Origin: an uncultured Pelagibacteraceae bacterium
GTDB lineage: Bacteria > Pseudomonadota > Alphaproteobacteria > Pelagibacterales > Pelagibacteraceae
Direction: 5' to 3'
Length of the DNA: 64,000 nt
NCBI GenBank assembly: GCA_902599335.1
Contig: CACKFA010000006.1
Span: forward strand, 44,741-108,740
In this document: one piece after another, positions 28,075-37,706 of the stretch
How positions within the stretch are numbered: position 1 is the stretch's first letter
Layout: every line of letters begins with the position of its first letter
Position numbers and translations under genes: made by a program
The notes under the pieces: generated by a model
The model's input: only the letters and a program-made list of their open reading frames with translations
Database searches by the model: none
Told to the model about the DNA's origin: nothing

Positions 28075-29000
28075 TTCGATTTATATACGGCAGTTTTAAT
28101 TTGATGGTTACTGTTTAAATTTAAAATTATAGATGCATATTTTGGCATATGTTTGAACATGTTTTGTGTAATTCTTTGATAAGTTTGCATAAAATTAATC
28201 ACATCCCCTTTACTCATTATTTTATGACCACCTTTTTTCTTTGTTTTTAACCACAGTTTATGTTCCTGCTTTAATCTCCACTTTTGTAATAAACTAAAGT
28301 TTTTTGCTTTTAAGTAAATCATACAATTTAACTGTGAATATAGCTTTTTATATTTAGTTTTTAATTGTTGATTAACATATTTTCTCCAAATCAGTTCATG
28401 ATCATTGGCCTTTTCCATAGAGTTTATGGATTTTTTTAATGTTTTGTTAGCTTCCGCTCTTGCTCCAACACACCATCCTTCAAAAATAATTACATCTGGT
28501 CTTTTATTAATTGTGTTCCATTTGTTTTTAGGAAATCTGTCATCAATTGCCTTATTAAAATTTGGCAACTTCATATTTTTAAATTTTCTTGCTTTAGATT
28601 TTTTAAAGAAATCCAGCATCATATTTATATCATGAGTTCCGGGAACACCCCTGGTAAGTAACATTGGGTGTACTTTTTTTGATAAAGCTATTCTTTCTTT
28701 TCTGGTTTTATAAAAATCATCAATAGAAATCTTAAATACTTTTAGTTTAAAATACTTTTCTAATATTATCTTTATTATTGAACTAATAGTTGTTTTGCCG
28801 GTTCCTTGACCTCCAGCTAATCCAACAAAATAAGGTTTTTTATTTTCTGCTTTTTTTGCAATCCAAAAACATATTGGGATTAAATAATTTTTTATCATCC
28901 CCTGTTTGTTACCAAACTTTTCTGTTGAAGTTTCTTGTGATTTAATAAATTTAAAACAATCTTTTTTAACTTTCTTAAAACACTCTTCAGATAATTTCAT
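28071..29000 (-). CDS. D-glycerate 3-kinase
   Basis: A 309-residue P-loop kinase of the plant/cyanobacterial GLYK type, phosphorylating D-glycerate to 3-phosphoglycerate. The Walker A is VGLAGGQGTGKTTISS at residues 59-74, followed by KISIDDFYKTRKER, the nucleotide/substrate segment LLTRGVPGTHDINMMLDFF, LPNFNKAIDDRFPKNKW and VIIFEGWCVGARA. It could return glyoxylate- or serine-derived glycerate to central metabolism, which would complement the glycine cleavage operon in this window. Phosphoribulokinase/uridine kinase relatives share the fold, but the RGVPGTHD block favours glycerate kinase. Confidence 0.85.
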   Translation of the reverse strand: MKLSEECFKKVKKDCFKFIKSQETSTEKFGNKQGMIKNYLIPICFWIAKKAENKKPYFVGLAGGQGTGKTTISSIIKIILEKYFKLKVFKISIDDFYKTRKERIALSKKVHPMLLTRGVPGTHDINMMLDFFKKSKARKFKNMKLPNFNKAIDDRFPKNKWNTINKRPDVIIFEGWCVGARAEANKTLKKSINSMEKANDHELIWRKYVNQQLKTKYKKLYSQLNCMIYLKAKNFSLLQKWRLKQEHKLWLKTKKKGGHKIMSKGDVINFMQTYQRITQNMFKHMPKYASIILNLNSNHQIKTAVYKSK

Positions 29001-29007
29001 TAGACTT

Positions 29008-29373
29008 TTATTTTTCTTGATCCATCGGATGGTTTAAACCATCGAAGTTTGCTACTTCTTTTAAATCTTCTACTTTAACTTCATCTACACATCCCACATT
29101 AAAACCAGTCATAGCAGGTGCACTTCTTGGATTGTGATGGGTGTAAATTCCACATTCAGTACAAAAGTAATGGTTAGCAACTTTAGTATGGTACTGATAA
29201 AGTTTTAATTTATCTTGTCCTTTAGTAACTTTAAAATCTTCGTTTTTAACCATTCCCATTGTTGCATTTTTCCTTTTACATATTGAACAATTACATCTTA
29301 CAATTTTTGCTAATTCATTAATTGTAGCATTAATTTCTGCTTCAACAGCTCCACAATGACAATTTAATTTCAT
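29008..29373 (-). CDS. GFA/CENP-V domain zinc protein
   Basis: A 121-residue protein of the glutathione-dependent formaldehyde-activating (GFA) fold. The zinc-binding cysteines are in LNCHCGAVEAEI (C5, C7), VRCNCSICKRKNATMG (C27, C29, C32) and HYFCTECGIYTHHNPRS. The enzymatic role of this family is uncertain and the formaldehyde link is disputed, so only the metal site is firm. It sits between a VOC protein and glycerate kinase, 7 bases from the latter, in the same leftward set. Confidence 0.87.
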   Translation of the reverse strand: MKLNCHCGAVEAEINATINELAKIVRCNCSICKRKNATMGMVKNEDFKVTKGQDKLKLYQYHTKVANHYFCTECGIYTHHNPRSAPAMTGFNVGCVDEVKVEDLKEVANFDGLNHPMDQEK

Positions 29374-29385
29374 ATAACTCCTTTT

Positions 29386-29769
29386 TTATTTTAAAACACT
29401 TTTTGCTGCAATCTTATTTCCATCTAAATCACGAATGTATCCATAATAATTTCCATCTTTTCTAACCCCAGGCGCCCCTTCATCTGTTGCTCCTTTCGAA
29501 ATTGCAATCTCATAAAATTTTTCAACTGCTTCTTTATTATCTGCTAACAGTGTTACTTGTGATCCATTACCCATGGTCGCTGGTTTACCATTAACTGGAT
29601 TAGTTATATAAAATATTACTTTCTCAGGTTCGCTTGAATGAGCATAACCAATATATTTTTCTGTTGTTAGAATTTTTTTTAAATTTAATGGTTCAAAAGC
29701 AGCATCATATAGCTCGCTTGATTTTTTATAATCATTAGAACCAACCATTACAAAATCTAAAATACCCAT
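29386..29769 (-). CDS. VOC family (glyoxalase-like) protein
   Basis: A single-domain VOC-fold protein of about 127 residues. The ATG at 29769 gives MGILDFVMVGSNDYKKSSELYDAAFEPLNLKKI, which matches the family start; the longer frame from 29835 adds an unconserved 22 residues. Other segments are HSSEPEKVIFYITNPVNGKPATMGNGSQVTLLADN and a C-terminal GNYYGYIRDLDGNKIAA. Relatives are annotated as glyoxalase/bleomycin-resistance proteins, mostly of unknown substrate. Confidence 0.85.
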   Translation of the reverse strand: MGILDFVMVGSNDYKKSSELYDAAFEPLNLKKILTTEKYIGYAHSSEPEKVIFYITNPVNGKPATMGNGSQVTLLADNKEAVEKFYEIAISKGATDEGAPGVRKDGNYYGYIRDLDGNKIAAKSVLK

Positions 29770-29909
29770 AATCAAATTAAAATTTATATAACTTAATAAC
29801 CAACTTAAACTACTAGTGGTTGAAGTTATCCACAAGCATACAAAATATAGTTTTGATGTTCACGTTTTGATTCACTTTTGATTCAATTACGGACTCAAAA
29901 TACAACCTC

Positions 29910-29938
29910 TTGCGTGCATTATATAAATGGGCTATAAA
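29910..29938 (+). promoter_or_regulatory. putative promoter of umuDC
   Basis: TTGCGT (29910-29915) and TATAAA (29933-29938) are separated by exactly 17 bases. The expected transcription start near 29945 falls inside the GAAC-N7-GAAC box, the arrangement of a repressed SOS promoter. Confidence 0.6.
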
Positions 29939-29941
29939 TTA

Positions 29942-29956
29942 GAACAAAACAAGAAC
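29942..29956 (+). promoter_or_regulatory. LexA-type SOS box at the umuD start
   Basis: GAACAAAACAAGAAC is an exact match to the alphaproteobacterial GAAC-N7-GAAC operator. It lies between the putative -10 box and the umuD ATG at 29957, overlapping the expected transcription start. Confidence 0.6.
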
Positions 29957-30352
29957 ATGAAGCTAACAATCCCTTATTATCTACATAAAGCAGGCGCTGG
30001 TTTTCCTTCCCCTGCAACTGATTACATCGAAGAAGATATTGATCTGAACATGCATTTAATAAGAAATGTTCCGGCAACTTTCATCATCAGAGTTCAAGGT
30101 AAATCCATGGTCGATGTTGGGATTAATGATGGTGACTTATTAGTAGTTGATAAAAGTTTAAAACCAAAAAACTTTTCAACAGTGATTGCAAATGTTCATG
30201 ATGAGCTTGTGGTTAAAACTTTAGTTCAAGAACGAGATAAAAAATTTTTAACTTCTGGATCTAAAGAGTTTTCTGACAGAATTTTAATTAACGAAGAACA
30301 AGATATTTTTATTTGGGGAGTTGTTACTTATGTCATCCATTCAACATACTAA
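29957..30352 (+). CDS. umuD: UmuD-like S24 peptidase, translesion polymerase subunit
   Basis: A 131-residue protein beginning [31 protein letters not shown], which aligns to E. coli UmuD. The self-cleavage site would be the Ala-Gly before FPSP. The catalytic serine is in [23 protein letters not shown] and the lysine in DELVVKTLV. An ATG at 29927 is open in frame but lies inside the putative promoter spacer, so 29957 is preferred. RecA-stimulated cleavage would activate polymerase V with the UmuC encoded next, which overlaps by 23 bases. Confidence 0.92.
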   Translation: MKLTIPYYLHKAGAGFPSPATDYIEEDIDLNMHLIRNVPATFIIRVQGKSMVDVGINDGDLLVVDKSLKPKNFSTVIANVHDELVVKTLVQERDKKFLTSGSKEFSDRILINEEQDIFIWGVVTYVIHSTY

Positions 30353-31607
30353 AAAAATAGCATTAATTGATTGCAATTCTTTTTATGTTTCATGCGAAAG
30401 ATTATTTAATCCAAAAATAAGAAGAAAGCCTGTTGTTGTTTTATCCAATAATGATGGCTGTATAATTTCAAGATCGAATGAAGCAAAAGCTTTAGGAATT
30501 AAAATGGGAGAGCCTTATTTTAAGGCAAAAGATATTATTCTTAAAAATAAAGTTGAAGTTTTTTCATCTAATTATTCTTTGTACGGAGATTTATCGAGAA
30601 GAGTAATGCGAACTCTTAAAAGATTTAATTCAGAAATAGAAGTTTATTCAATTGATGAAGCTTTTTTAGATTTATCAAACTTTCCTGATAGTGAAGTAGA
30701 AAAAGTTGGAAAAGAAATTAGAGAAACAGTTTTACAGTGGACAGGTATTCCAACAAGTATTGGAATAGCAAATACAAAAACTTTAAGTAAAGTTGCAAAT
30801 CATATTGCTAAGAAAAAACAATCAGGGGTAACAAGTTTAATTGGCATTGATAACTTAGATCCTATTTTAGAAAAAGTTGAAATTAATGATGTGTGGGGAG
30901 TTGGAAGACAACTTACAAAGTTTTATCAAAAGCATGGAATTTATAATGCTAAACAATTAAAAAATAAATCTAACACATGGATAAAAAAATCTTCCAATGT
31001 TCTAAGTTCAAGAACTGCAATGGAGCTTAGAGGAATTTCTTGTATTGGATTAGAAACAACTACTACTAAAAGAAAAAGCTGTGTTGTTTCAAGATCATTT
31101 GGAAAAAGAATTGAAACGTTTCAAGAGTTAAAAGAAGCAGTTGCAAATTATTGTTTAAATGCATCTGAAAAAATTAGATCAGAGTCTTTAGTTGCAAAAG
31201 CAATTACCGTATTTGTTAGAACCAGTCCTTTTCAAAGGAACTTTGGTTATTACTCAAATGCAAAGACAGTTGATTTTCCAATTGCAACAAACAATAGTAT
31301 TGAAACAGTTAAGACAGCAGTTTCAATATTAGAAAGTATTTTTAAAAATGGTTACCGTTATCAAAAAGCAGGTGTCATGCTAACAGGATTATCGAATGCT
31401 AGTGATAAAACAAATTTATTTACTTCTGAAAAAGATGAAAAAATAAATAGTTTAATGAGATCAATTGATAACACTAATCATCGATACGGAAGATCTACCT
31501 TGAGTGTTGCTAGTGCGGGCGTTCATAAAAAGTGGAACATGCGAAGACAGTATTCTTCTAAAATTGATACAGCTGATTTCTATTGTTTACCGACGATTAG
31601 AGCATGA
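30330..31607 (+). CDS. umuC: UmuC, Y-family translesion DNA polymerase V catalytic subunit
   Basis: A 425-residue Y-family polymerase. Landmarks are [47 protein letters not shown], the catalytic [48 protein letters not shown] and the C-terminal UmuC domain [23 protein letters not shown], followed by [10 protein letters not shown]. The ATG at 30330 is favoured over the TTG at 30321. It is co-transcribed with umuD under the putative SOS box. The gene converges with the first lyase-like gene, 6 bases away, with no visible terminator. Confidence 0.96.
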   Translation: MSSIQHTKKIALIDCNSFYVSCERLFNPKIRRKPVVVLSNNDGCIISRSNEAKALGIKMGEPYFKAKDIILKNKVEVFSSNYSLYGDLSRRVMRTLKRFNSEIEVYSIDEAFLDLSNFPDSEVEKVGKEIRETVLQWTGIPTSIGIANTKTLSKVANHIAKKKQSGVTSLIGIDNLDPILEKVEINDVWGVGRQLTKFYQKHGIYNAKQLKNKSNTWIKKSSNVLSSRTAMELRGISCIGLETTTTKRKSCVVSRSFGKRIETFQELKEAVANYCLNASEKIRSESLVAKAITVFVRTSPFQRNFGYYSNAKTVDFPIATNNSIETVKTAVSILESIFKNGYRYQKAGVMLTGLSNASDKTNLFTSEKDEKINSLMRSIDNTNHRYGRSTLSVASAGVHKKWNMRRQYSSKIDTADFYCLPTIRA

Positions 31608-31613
31608 TTTTAA

Positions 31614-32540
31614 TTACTGACCGTAGAGAGCATTAAATTGTGATAAAGACATTTTAAGAATTGAATTTGGTCTCAATTTTTTATCATATTTGCCATACCT
31701 AAATACATCGTACTCATTAATAGTTTGAGATTTTAGACTTTGACACTTTGTTTCATCGAGTAACTTTTCACAACTTTTTTCTTCTTTAACCCCATCAAAA
31801 AAAACAATTCTTTGTGGCATAGTATCAGTTTCAAAGACTGCTTTGTATCTAGACATTGATGAAGAATACAATCCGTATCTCAAACTTAACTCTTGCCCCT
31901 TTTTATTGTTAGATCTACCTTTAAAATCTACTTTTAATTTTCCATCTATCCAAACTTTCATAAAACCTTTTTCAGGATCAAGATGCCAATTGGTACTATA
32001 AATAATCTCAGTCCAACTACCTAATAAATCTTTATTGGGCTTTAAAACAATATACGTGTCTTTAAAGGTATCTCCATTCCTATTAAAAGTTAGTCCAGAG
32101 TGGTCATGCTGAAACATTACTAAAACTTTTGAGGGCTTATGCCTTTTCCATTGTATTAAAGACATTTTTGCAGGTGCAATTGAATTATAATCTTTAGGTA
32201 GATGAATATAAAATCTATACCATCGTTCTTTTTTCCAAGGTTTTTTCTTATAATATAATTCTGTTCTCTCTCGATCATTTGTACAATCATTCCATTTAGG
32301 TTCTTTCCAACATTCACCATCATTTGACTCAAATCTAATTGACTTATCTCCAATTATTGAAAAATCACTTACAGATACTGGATTAATGGCTTTAGGTGAA
32401 TTCAAGTGATGAAATTTTTCTGGAACAGCTTTTCCGTATCCATCCTCTTTTAAAGCTTTTTTTACTTCAGAAAATTTAGTTTTAGCAAAAGAATTAGCAC
32501 AAAGTAATAATCCAAGTATTAATAAGAATATTTTTTTCAT
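31614..32540 (-). CDS. exported polysaccharide-lyase-like protein, paralog 1
   Basis: A 308-residue protein with a signal peptide (MKKIFLLILGLLLCANSFA) and the beta-jelly-roll pattern of heparin-lyase-I-like proteins: FSIIGDKSIRFESNDGECW, DCTNDRERTELYYK, WYRFYIHLPKDYNSIAPAKMSLIQW, GFMKVWIDGKLKVDFKGR and SLRYGLYSSSMSRY, ending with a cysteine pair region KSCEKLLDETKCQS. Three further relatives lie at 37.7-40.6 kb. Substrate and even catalysis are unproven; binding of a glycan is equally possible. It follows ureG by 27 bases on the same strand, so it may be read from the urease transcript. Confidence 0.65.
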   Translation of the reverse strand: MKKIFLLILGLLLCANSFAKTKFSEVKKALKEDGYGKAVPEKFHHLNSPKAINPVSVSDFSIIGDKSIRFESNDGECWKEPKWNDCTNDRERTELYYKKKPWKKERWYRFYIHLPKDYNSIAPAKMSLIQWKRHKPSKVLVMFQHDHSGLTFNRNGDTFKDTYIVLKPNKDLLGSWTEIIYSTNWHLDPEKGFMKVWIDGKLKVDFKGRSNNKKGQELSLRYGLYSSSMSRYKAVFETDTMPQRIVFFDGVKEEKSCEKLLDETKCQSLKSQTINEYDVFRYGKYDKKLRPNSILKMSLSQFNALYGQ

Positions 32541-32567
32541 AAAAACACATTGTTATATATAAATTCG

Positions 32568-33179
32568 TTATAGACCACCTGATGAATATAAAAATTTTGC
32601 AACATCTTCAATACCAATTTGGCTTTTCATTTGGCAAAAAACATAAGGCAAACCATTTCGAGCCTTTTTAACATCTTCTTTCATAGTTTCAAGATTAACT
32701 TCTACATGAGGAGCTAAATCTGTCTTATTAATAATTAACAAATCTGACTTTTGGATAGCAGGACCACCTTTTCTTGGGATATCTCCACCCATACCAACAT
32801 CAATAACATAAATTGATAGATCAACTAATTCAGGACTAAAAGTTGCTGCTAAATTATCTCCACCAGACTCGATTAAAATTAAATCAAGATCAGGAAATTT
32901 TTTTTTCATATTTTCTACAGCAAGCATATTAATTGAAGCATCTTCACGAATTGCTGTATGTGGACATCCTCCTGTTTCAACTCCTTTAATTCTCTCAAGA
33001 GGTAAAGCTTGTGCTTTCATTAAAAATTCTGCATCCTCTTTTGTATAAATATCGTTTGATATTACAGCCATAGAAATTTTCTTTGATAAAAATTTACATA
33101 ACTCAGCTGTTAAACTTGTCTTGCCTGCACCAACGGGTCCACCTATTCCAACTTTTAATGGTCCATTTATATTTTTCAT
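32568..33179 (-). CDS. ureG: urease accessory GTPase UreG
   Basis: A 203-residue SIMIBI-class GTPase that drives nickel insertion into urease. The P-loop is [20 protein letters not shown] at residues 10-29, followed by [14 protein letters not shown], the nickel-binding CPH motif in [39 protein letters not shown] and the base-recognition [13 protein letters not shown]. It is the last gene of ureDABCEFG and overlaps ureF by 4 bases. Confidence 0.98.
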   Translation of the reverse strand: MKNINGPLKVGIGGPVGAGKTSLTAELCKFLSKKISMAVISNDIYTKEDAEFLMKAQALPLERIKGVETGGCPHTAIREDASINMLAVENMKKKFPDLDLILIESGGDNLAATFSPELVDLSIYVIDVGMGGDIPRKGGPAIQKSDLLIINKTDLAPHVEVNLETMKEDVKKARNGLPYVFCQMKSQIGIEDVAKFLYSSGGL

Positions 33180-33856
33180 GTCTTATAAATTCGTGTTTTC
33201 AGATTTTCATGCTTGATACTGTAGATATCACTATTAAAACAAATTCCACCTAAGTCTTCTAAATTTAAATTTTGACTTTCTTTTTCTATTTCTCTTATTA
33301 ATTCGTAAGTTTTAATTATACAGTCCTGTCCAATTTTTTGCCCAATTGGTATATGTTTAATGCAAACATTTATTAGATTTGATACAAAGGATTGTAGATA
33401 AGATACTATTGTTAAGTTAAGCAGTATATCAAAATGTTTAGCTGCTTTAGCAACTGCAATTGGATAAGCAGTGTTTTCTTTAATATTAAAATCCCAACTT
33501 TCAGCTAACACTTTTCTAAAAGCATTACCCATTTCAATAGACTCAATTTTTCTTTCTTTGGATGGACAAAGAGATAAGGCCAATTCATTTAACTCTTCTC
33601 CCTGATAGGTGTATTTCATTAAAATTACGTCATTTTTACCTGTTCCATATTTTAAGATACATTTTAAATAATCTAGAATATCTTCTTTTGACTTAATAAA
33701 ATTATCATTAATCATTGCCTCTAAACCATGAGAATATGAAAAACTTCCAACAGGAAATGATGGTGAAAACCAAGTTTGAAGAATTTGTAACGATTCTTTT
33801 AAATCTTTTTTACCTTTTATTTTAGTGTTTATGGCTATGGGTTCTACCAATTCCAT
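33176..33856 (-). CDS. ureF: urease accessory protein UreF
   Basis: A 226-residue all-helical urease maturation factor, which bridges UreD and UreG on the apo-enzyme. Recognisable segments are [42 protein letters not shown] [17 protein letters not shown], and a C-terminal [18 protein letters not shown]. The first codons overlap ureE by 35 bases; a later start is possible because the conserved part begins at about residue 22. Confidence 0.95.
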   Translation of the reverse strand: MELVEPIAINTKIKGKKDLKESLQILQTWFSPSFPVGSFSYSHGLEAMINDNFIKSKEDILDYLKCILKYGTGKNDVILMKYTYQGEELNELALSLCPSKERKIESIEMGNAFRKVLAESWDFNIKENTAYPIAVAKAAKHFDILLNLTIVSYLQSFVSNLINVCIKHIPIGQKIGQDCIIKTYELIREIEKESQNLNLEDLGGICFNSDIYSIKHENLKTRIYKT

Positions 33857-34265
33857 ATGCTCCTCCCTCTGGTTTAAAAGGTCTTAAAACTTTCTTAACT
33901 TTTCCACCTAATTTTAATATCATTTTTTTTATTACTTCATCATACTGTATAAAAATTCTATCTTTTTCAATTTGACATGGCATATGCCTATTTCCAATAT
34001 GCCAAATTAATTGCATTAAATTTTTTCCTTTTATTTCTAATAAACTTTCTTTTTTATTTTTGATTAAAATCAAATTTCCACTTTGAAGCCTAAAGGCTTG
34101 ATTTTCTGATAATGATTTTGTTTCTGGTAAATTTACTAAAAATTCAAAACCATTATCTGAAATAAGTTTTTTTCTTCTTAAAAATCGCTCATCATAGGAT
34201 AAAGATATGTGATCTTTTGCTTTATTTTTAGCTATTTTATTAACTATTAAATAACAATTATCCAT
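33822..34265 (-). CDS. ureE: urease accessory nickel metallochaperone UreE
   Basis: A 147-residue UreE. The N-terminal peptide-binding domain has ISLSYDERFLRRKKLISDNGFEFLVNLPET, and the metal-binding domain has LMQLIWHIGNRHMPCQIEKDRIFIQYD, with the conserved HIGNRH histidine. The protein ends [14 protein letters not shown], a short His-rich tail for nickel. It lies 3 bases after ureC and overlaps ureF. Confidence 0.95.
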   Translation of the reverse strand: MDNCYLIVNKIAKNKAKDHISLSYDERFLRRKKLISDNGFEFLVNLPETKSLSENQAFRLQSGNLILIKNKKESLLEIKGKNLMQLIWHIGNRHMPCQIEKDRIFIQYDEVIKKMILKLGGKVKKVLRPFKPEGGAYGIGRTHSHKH

Positions 34266-34268
34266 AAG

Positions 34269-35975
34269 CTAAAACATAAAATATCTTTGTGCCAAAGGAA
34301 GTTCTTTAGCCGGTTCACAAGTAATTATTTCACCATCGGCTTTTACCTCATAGGTCTCCGGATTAACTTCAATTTTTGGACACTTATTGTTTAAAATCAT
34401 ATCTTTTTTAGAAATGGCTCTTGTATTTTCTACAGGTAATAAGTCTTTTCTAATACTTGCATCTTTTAAAGAATTCTTTTCAAGAGCTAGTTTGCTTGTG
34501 AAAATTACTGAAGATTTCTCTAAAGAAGTTCCAAAAGATGAAAACATTGGTCTAGTGTATACAGGCTGTGGAGTTGGAATTGATGCATTTGGATCTCCCA
34601 TTTGTGCACAAGCTATACTTCCCCCTATTAATATCATCTCTGGTTTTGCGCCAAAGAATGCTGGATCCCATAAAACTAAATCTGCACGTTTATTTTTTTC
34701 AACACTACCAATATGTTTTGAAATTCCATGAGCGATTGCTGGATTAATTGTATATTTTGCTAAATACCTTTTAACTCTAAAATTATCATTATCCCCTTTT
34801 TCCTCTGGTAAACTTCCTCTTTGAACTTTCATTTTATGTGCAGTTTGCCAAGTTCTAATGATAACTTCTCCAACTCTACCCATAGCCTGACTATCTGATG
34901 CAATAATTGAAAAGGCTCCCATGTCATGAAGAATATCTTCTGCTGCAATTGTTTCTCGTCTGATTCTACTTTCAGCAAATGCTACATCCTCTGGAATAGA
35001 TTTATCAAGATGATGACAAACCATCAGCATATCCAGATGTTCCTCTATTGTATTAACCGTATAAGGCCTGGTTGGGTTTGTTGAGGAAGGAATAACATAC
35101 TCTTCTCCACAAACTTTAATTATATCAGGTGCGTGTCCACCACCAGCACCCTCTGTATGAAAAGCATGTATAGTTCTTTTGTTTATTGCTTTGATAGTAT
35201 TTTCTACAAACCCACTTTCATTAAGTGTGTCTGTATGAATCATTACCTGTATATCATTTTTATCAGCAATATTTAAACAATTATCAATAGCTCCAGGAGT
35301 GGTTCCCCAATCCTCATGTAATTTTAAAGCTGAAGCTCCTGCTAGAATTTGTTCTTCAAGACCTTCTGGTAATGAAGAATTTCCTTTCCCAGCAAAAGCC
35401 AAATTCATAGAAAAACCATCAGCAGATTGAATCATTCTTTGTATGTGCCATGGTCCGGGTGTACACGTTGTTGCAAGTGTTCCATGGGCTGGTCCAGTAC
35501 CTCCTCCAAGCATAGTTGTAATACCTGAGTGTAAAGCATCGTCAATTTGTTGAGGACATATATAATGAATATGACTGTCAAAACCTCCTGCAGTTAAAAT
35601 TTTTCCTTCACCAGCAATTATCTCAGTTCCTGGACCAATGATAATATTTACTTTAGATTGAGTATCTGGATTACCAGCTTTACCAATTTCAAATATTTTT
35701 CCATCTTTTAAACCTACATCAGCTTTATAAATACCATTTACATCAACTATTAAAGCATTGGTAATAACTGTATCAGCAGCTCCTTTTTCTCTACTGATTT
35801 GAGACTGGCCCATCCCATCTCTTATCACTTTTCCACCACCAAATTTTACTTCTTCACCATAAGTGGTTAGATCGTTTTCAACCTCAATAAATAGTTCAGT
35901 ATCTGCAAGCCTTACTTTATCTCCTGTTGTAGGCCCATACATATCTGCATAAGCTGCTCTAGAAATTTTAGCCAT
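34269..35975 (-). CDS. ureC: urease alpha subunit
   Basis: The 568-residue catalytic subunit hydrolyses urea to ammonia and carbamate. All active-site residues are visible: H135 and H137 in [14 protein letters not shown], the carbamylated K218 in [12 protein letters not shown]247 in [11 protein letters not shown]273 in [12 protein letters not shown], the flap histidine near 321 in MVCHHLD and D361 in [14 protein letters not shown]. The sequence is complete, so a working nickel enzyme is expected. Urease is an accessory trait in SAR11, giving access to urea nitrogen. Confidence 0.99.
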   Translation of the reverse strand: MAKISRAAYADMYGPTTGDKVRLADTELFIEVENDLTTYGEEVKFGGGKVIRDGMGQSQISREKGAADTVITNALIVDVNGIYKADVGLKDGKIFEIGKAGNPDTQSKVNIIIGPGTEIIAGEGKILTAGGFDSHIHYICPQQIDDALHSGITTMLGGGTGPAHGTLATTCTPGPWHIQRMIQSADGFSMNLAFAGKGNSSLPEGLEEQILAGASALKLHEDWGTTPGAIDNCLNIADKNDIQVMIHTDTLNESGFVENTIKAINKRTIHAFHTEGAGGGHAPDIIKVCGEEYVIPSSTNPTRPYTVNTIEEHLDMLMVCHHLDKSIPEDVAFAESRIRRETIAAEDILHDMGAFSIIASDSQAMGRVGEVIIRTWQTAHKMKVQRGSLPEEKGDNDNFRVKRYLAKYTINPAIAHGISKHIGSVEKNKRADLVLWDPAFFGAKPEMILIGGSIACAQMGDPNASIPTPQPVYTRPMFSSFGTSLEKSSVIFTSKLALEKNSLKDASIRKDLLPVENTRAISKKDMILNNKCPKIEVNPETYEVKADGEIITCEPAKELPLAQRYFMF

Positions 35976-36289
35976 TATAAATCACCCATAACTTTCTTAT
36001 TGAAACCATATATTTTTTTTAATCCATTTATTTCTATTAGCTCAACATCTTTAGATTGACCTGGTTCAAATCTGACAGCAGTTCCTGAGGAGATATTTAA
36101 TCTTTTTCCATATGCTAATTTTCGATCGAACACTAAATGCTCGTTAGTTTCAAAAAAATGATAATGGCTTCCAACTTGTATGGGTCTATCTCCAGAATTA
36201 GAAATTTTAATTTTAGTAACTTTAGAGTCTTTATTTAGGTTTATTTCCTCATTTTTTGTAATTACTTCACCTGGCTTCATAATTATCAC
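35975..36289 (-). CDS. ureB: urease beta subunit
   Basis: A 104-residue structural subunit, [16 protein letters not shown] followed by [20 protein letters not shown] and [46 protein letters not shown], all typical. The likely true start is the ATG encoding MKPGEV, three codons inside the frame. It overlaps ureC by one base and ureA by four. Confidence 0.97.
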   Translation of the reverse strand: MIIMKPGEVITKNEEINLNKDSKVTKIKISNSGDRPIQVGSHYHFFETNEHLVFDRKLAYGKRLNISSGTAVRFEPGQSKDVELIEINGLKKIYGFNKKVMGDL

Positions 36290-36588
36290 CTAATAGGTTT
36301 GTGCACTGTTACTAATTTAGTTCCATCAGGAAAAGTAGCTTCTACTTGAACTTCTTTAACCATTTCTGGAATGCCTTCCATACAATCTTTTTTTTTAATA
36401 ACGTGAGCTCCTGCTTCCATTAATTCTGCAACACTTTTGCCCTCTCTAGCTCCCTCTACTACAAAATCTGTTATTAAAGCGATAGCCTCTGGATAATTTA
36501 ATTTTATACCTTTTGATAATCTATTTTTAGCGACAAGCGCTGCAAGGCTTATTAAAAGTTTATCTTTTTCTCTAGGAGTAAGTTTCAT
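36286..36588 (-). CDS. ureA: urease gamma subunit
   Basis: A 100-residue structural subunit beginning [23 protein letters not shown], with [31 protein letters not shown] and [20 protein letters not shown]. Length and motifs match the bacterial three-subunit urease. It abuts ureD without a gap and overlaps ureB. Confidence 0.98.
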   Translation of the reverse strand: MKLTPREKDKLLISLAALVAKNRLSKGIKLNYPEAIALITDFVVEGAREGKSVAELMEAGAHVIKKKDCMEGIPEMVKEVQVEATFPDGTKLVTVHKPIR

Positions 36589-37398
36589 TTATATATTCCA
36601 TACTTTTGGTATCTTTGAATCTTCAAAAAAATAAGACAAAATTTTATCAATTGCAAATTTAAGATGATAACTATCTTTAGATAAAAGTCTTAGGATCAAT
36701 TTATTATCCCATTGAGAATAATTTGAAGTTGTATTTTCATTGTTGGTTAAAGTTTCAGATAGATTATTAACATTATTCAAAAACTTATTTCCTACAATAA
36801 TAATTGTCGCAACTGCAGAATTTTTATTTAATGTCGAAAAACTATTCAAATATTTTTTCTCAAATAAACCTGTATTTATAGCTTCTGTATGAATTAACTT
36901 TTTATCAATATTAATATTCCAAAAATCTGAAAAATATCCCTTTTCAAACTCCTCCTTCATAGAAGTTCGTCCAAAAATAATATTTTCACAAAGAAGTAGA
37001 TTTGAATCTTTTGATAAATTAAAATTAATTTTTCTTTTTAAGTTACAATTATTAAATAAAATTAACTCTTTAGGTAGCCAAAATAAATTTGAATTGTTAG
37101 ACAAATTTACATTAATTTCTAGATTGGCAGGATTACCAAAACCACTATAAATTTTTTCTGCTGCTTGAGTTGAAATACAAAGTTTCGAACTATCGATTTC
37201 AAATTTGTAGTCGTATTCATCCCCAGAAGTAATTCCACCAGCAGTATTGATAAGCATTAATTGTTTTAAATTTTCATGAAAATCTGGCATCAAAGCTTTT
37301 GAAGATCCTTGTTGAAAAAGTTTTTGTAAATTTTGATCTTTAATTTTTATTTCTAATCTGCCCCTAGATTTTTCAAGTTTTTTTTGACTTATATTCAT
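36589..37398 (-). CDS. ureD: urease accessory protein UreD
   Basis: A 269-residue protein at the head of the urease operon, which acts as scaffold for nickel delivery. Family landmarks are LMLINTAGGITSGDEYDYKFEI, the segment CISTQAAEKIYSGFG, LFWLPKELILFNNCNLKRKINF and NLLLCENIIFGRTSMKEEF. It is the most divergent gene of the cluster, as is usual for UreD. Divergent from the 73-residue Cys-tail ORF across 86 bases, where the urease promoter must lie. No urea ABC transporter is in the window. Confidence 0.92.
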   Translation of the reverse strand: MNISQKKLEKSRGRLEIKIKDQNLQKLFQQGSSKALMPDFHENLKQLMLINTAGGITSGDEYDYKFEIDSSKLCISTQAAEKIYSGFGNPANLEINVNLSNNSNLFWLPKELILFNNCNLKRKINFNLSKDSNLLLCENIIFGRTSMKEEFEKGYFSDFWNINIDKKLIHTEAINTGLFEKKYLNSFSTLNKNSAVATIIIVGNKFLNNVNNLSETLTNNENTTSNYSQWDNKLILRLLSKDSYHLKFAIDKILSYFFEDSKIPKVWNI

Positions 37399-37484
37399 GA
37401 CATTATCCTAACACAAAATAACCTGTTTATAATTTGTCAATTTTTACAGCTTGAATTATTTACCTTTTTAAATAAAAAGAGAGT

Positions 37485-37706
37485 ATGCAAAACCAAGAAA
37501 TAGTTAAAATAATTGAAAACCTTAAAGGGCGAAGAAATTATGAGGAAAAAAGAGCCTCTAAATTAGGATTTGCCTCTCTTTATGATTACTTTGAAGATAA
37601 GATTTTAAAGAAACAAAAAGCTCTTGAGGAAGAACAAAAAGAAGTAGAAGCTGCAAAAGCTGACGATAAACCAAAAAATACAAAAAAAAGCTGCGGTTGC
37701 TGTTAA
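37485..37706 (+). CDS. small hypothetical protein with Cys-rich tail
   Basis: A 73-residue, highly charged protein, MQNQEIVKIIENLKGRRNYEEKR at the start, then a helical Lys/Glu-rich stretch and the ending KKSCGCC. The CGCC tail could hold a metal or a redox pair, or be a modification site. No signal peptide or membrane segment. I do not recognise a named family. It lies alone on the plus strand between the divergent ureD and the convergent broken lyase-like gene, so its own promoter must be in the 86-base gap shared with ureD. Confidence 0.7.
   Translation: MQNQEIVKIIENLKGRRNYEEKRASKLGFASLYDYFEDKILKKQKALEEEQKEVEAAKADDKPKNTKKSCGCC

Noticed and set aside
29850..29890. Two copies of TTTTGATTCA upstream of umuD
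   Set aside because: Short, AT-rich direct repeat with no defined function; the stronger promoter and GAAC box are downstream of it.
29927..29956. In-frame upstream ATG extending UmuD by ten residues
   Set aside because: The codon lies inside the spacer of the putative promoter, the added residues have no counterpart in UmuD, and the ATG at 29957 gives the family N-terminus.
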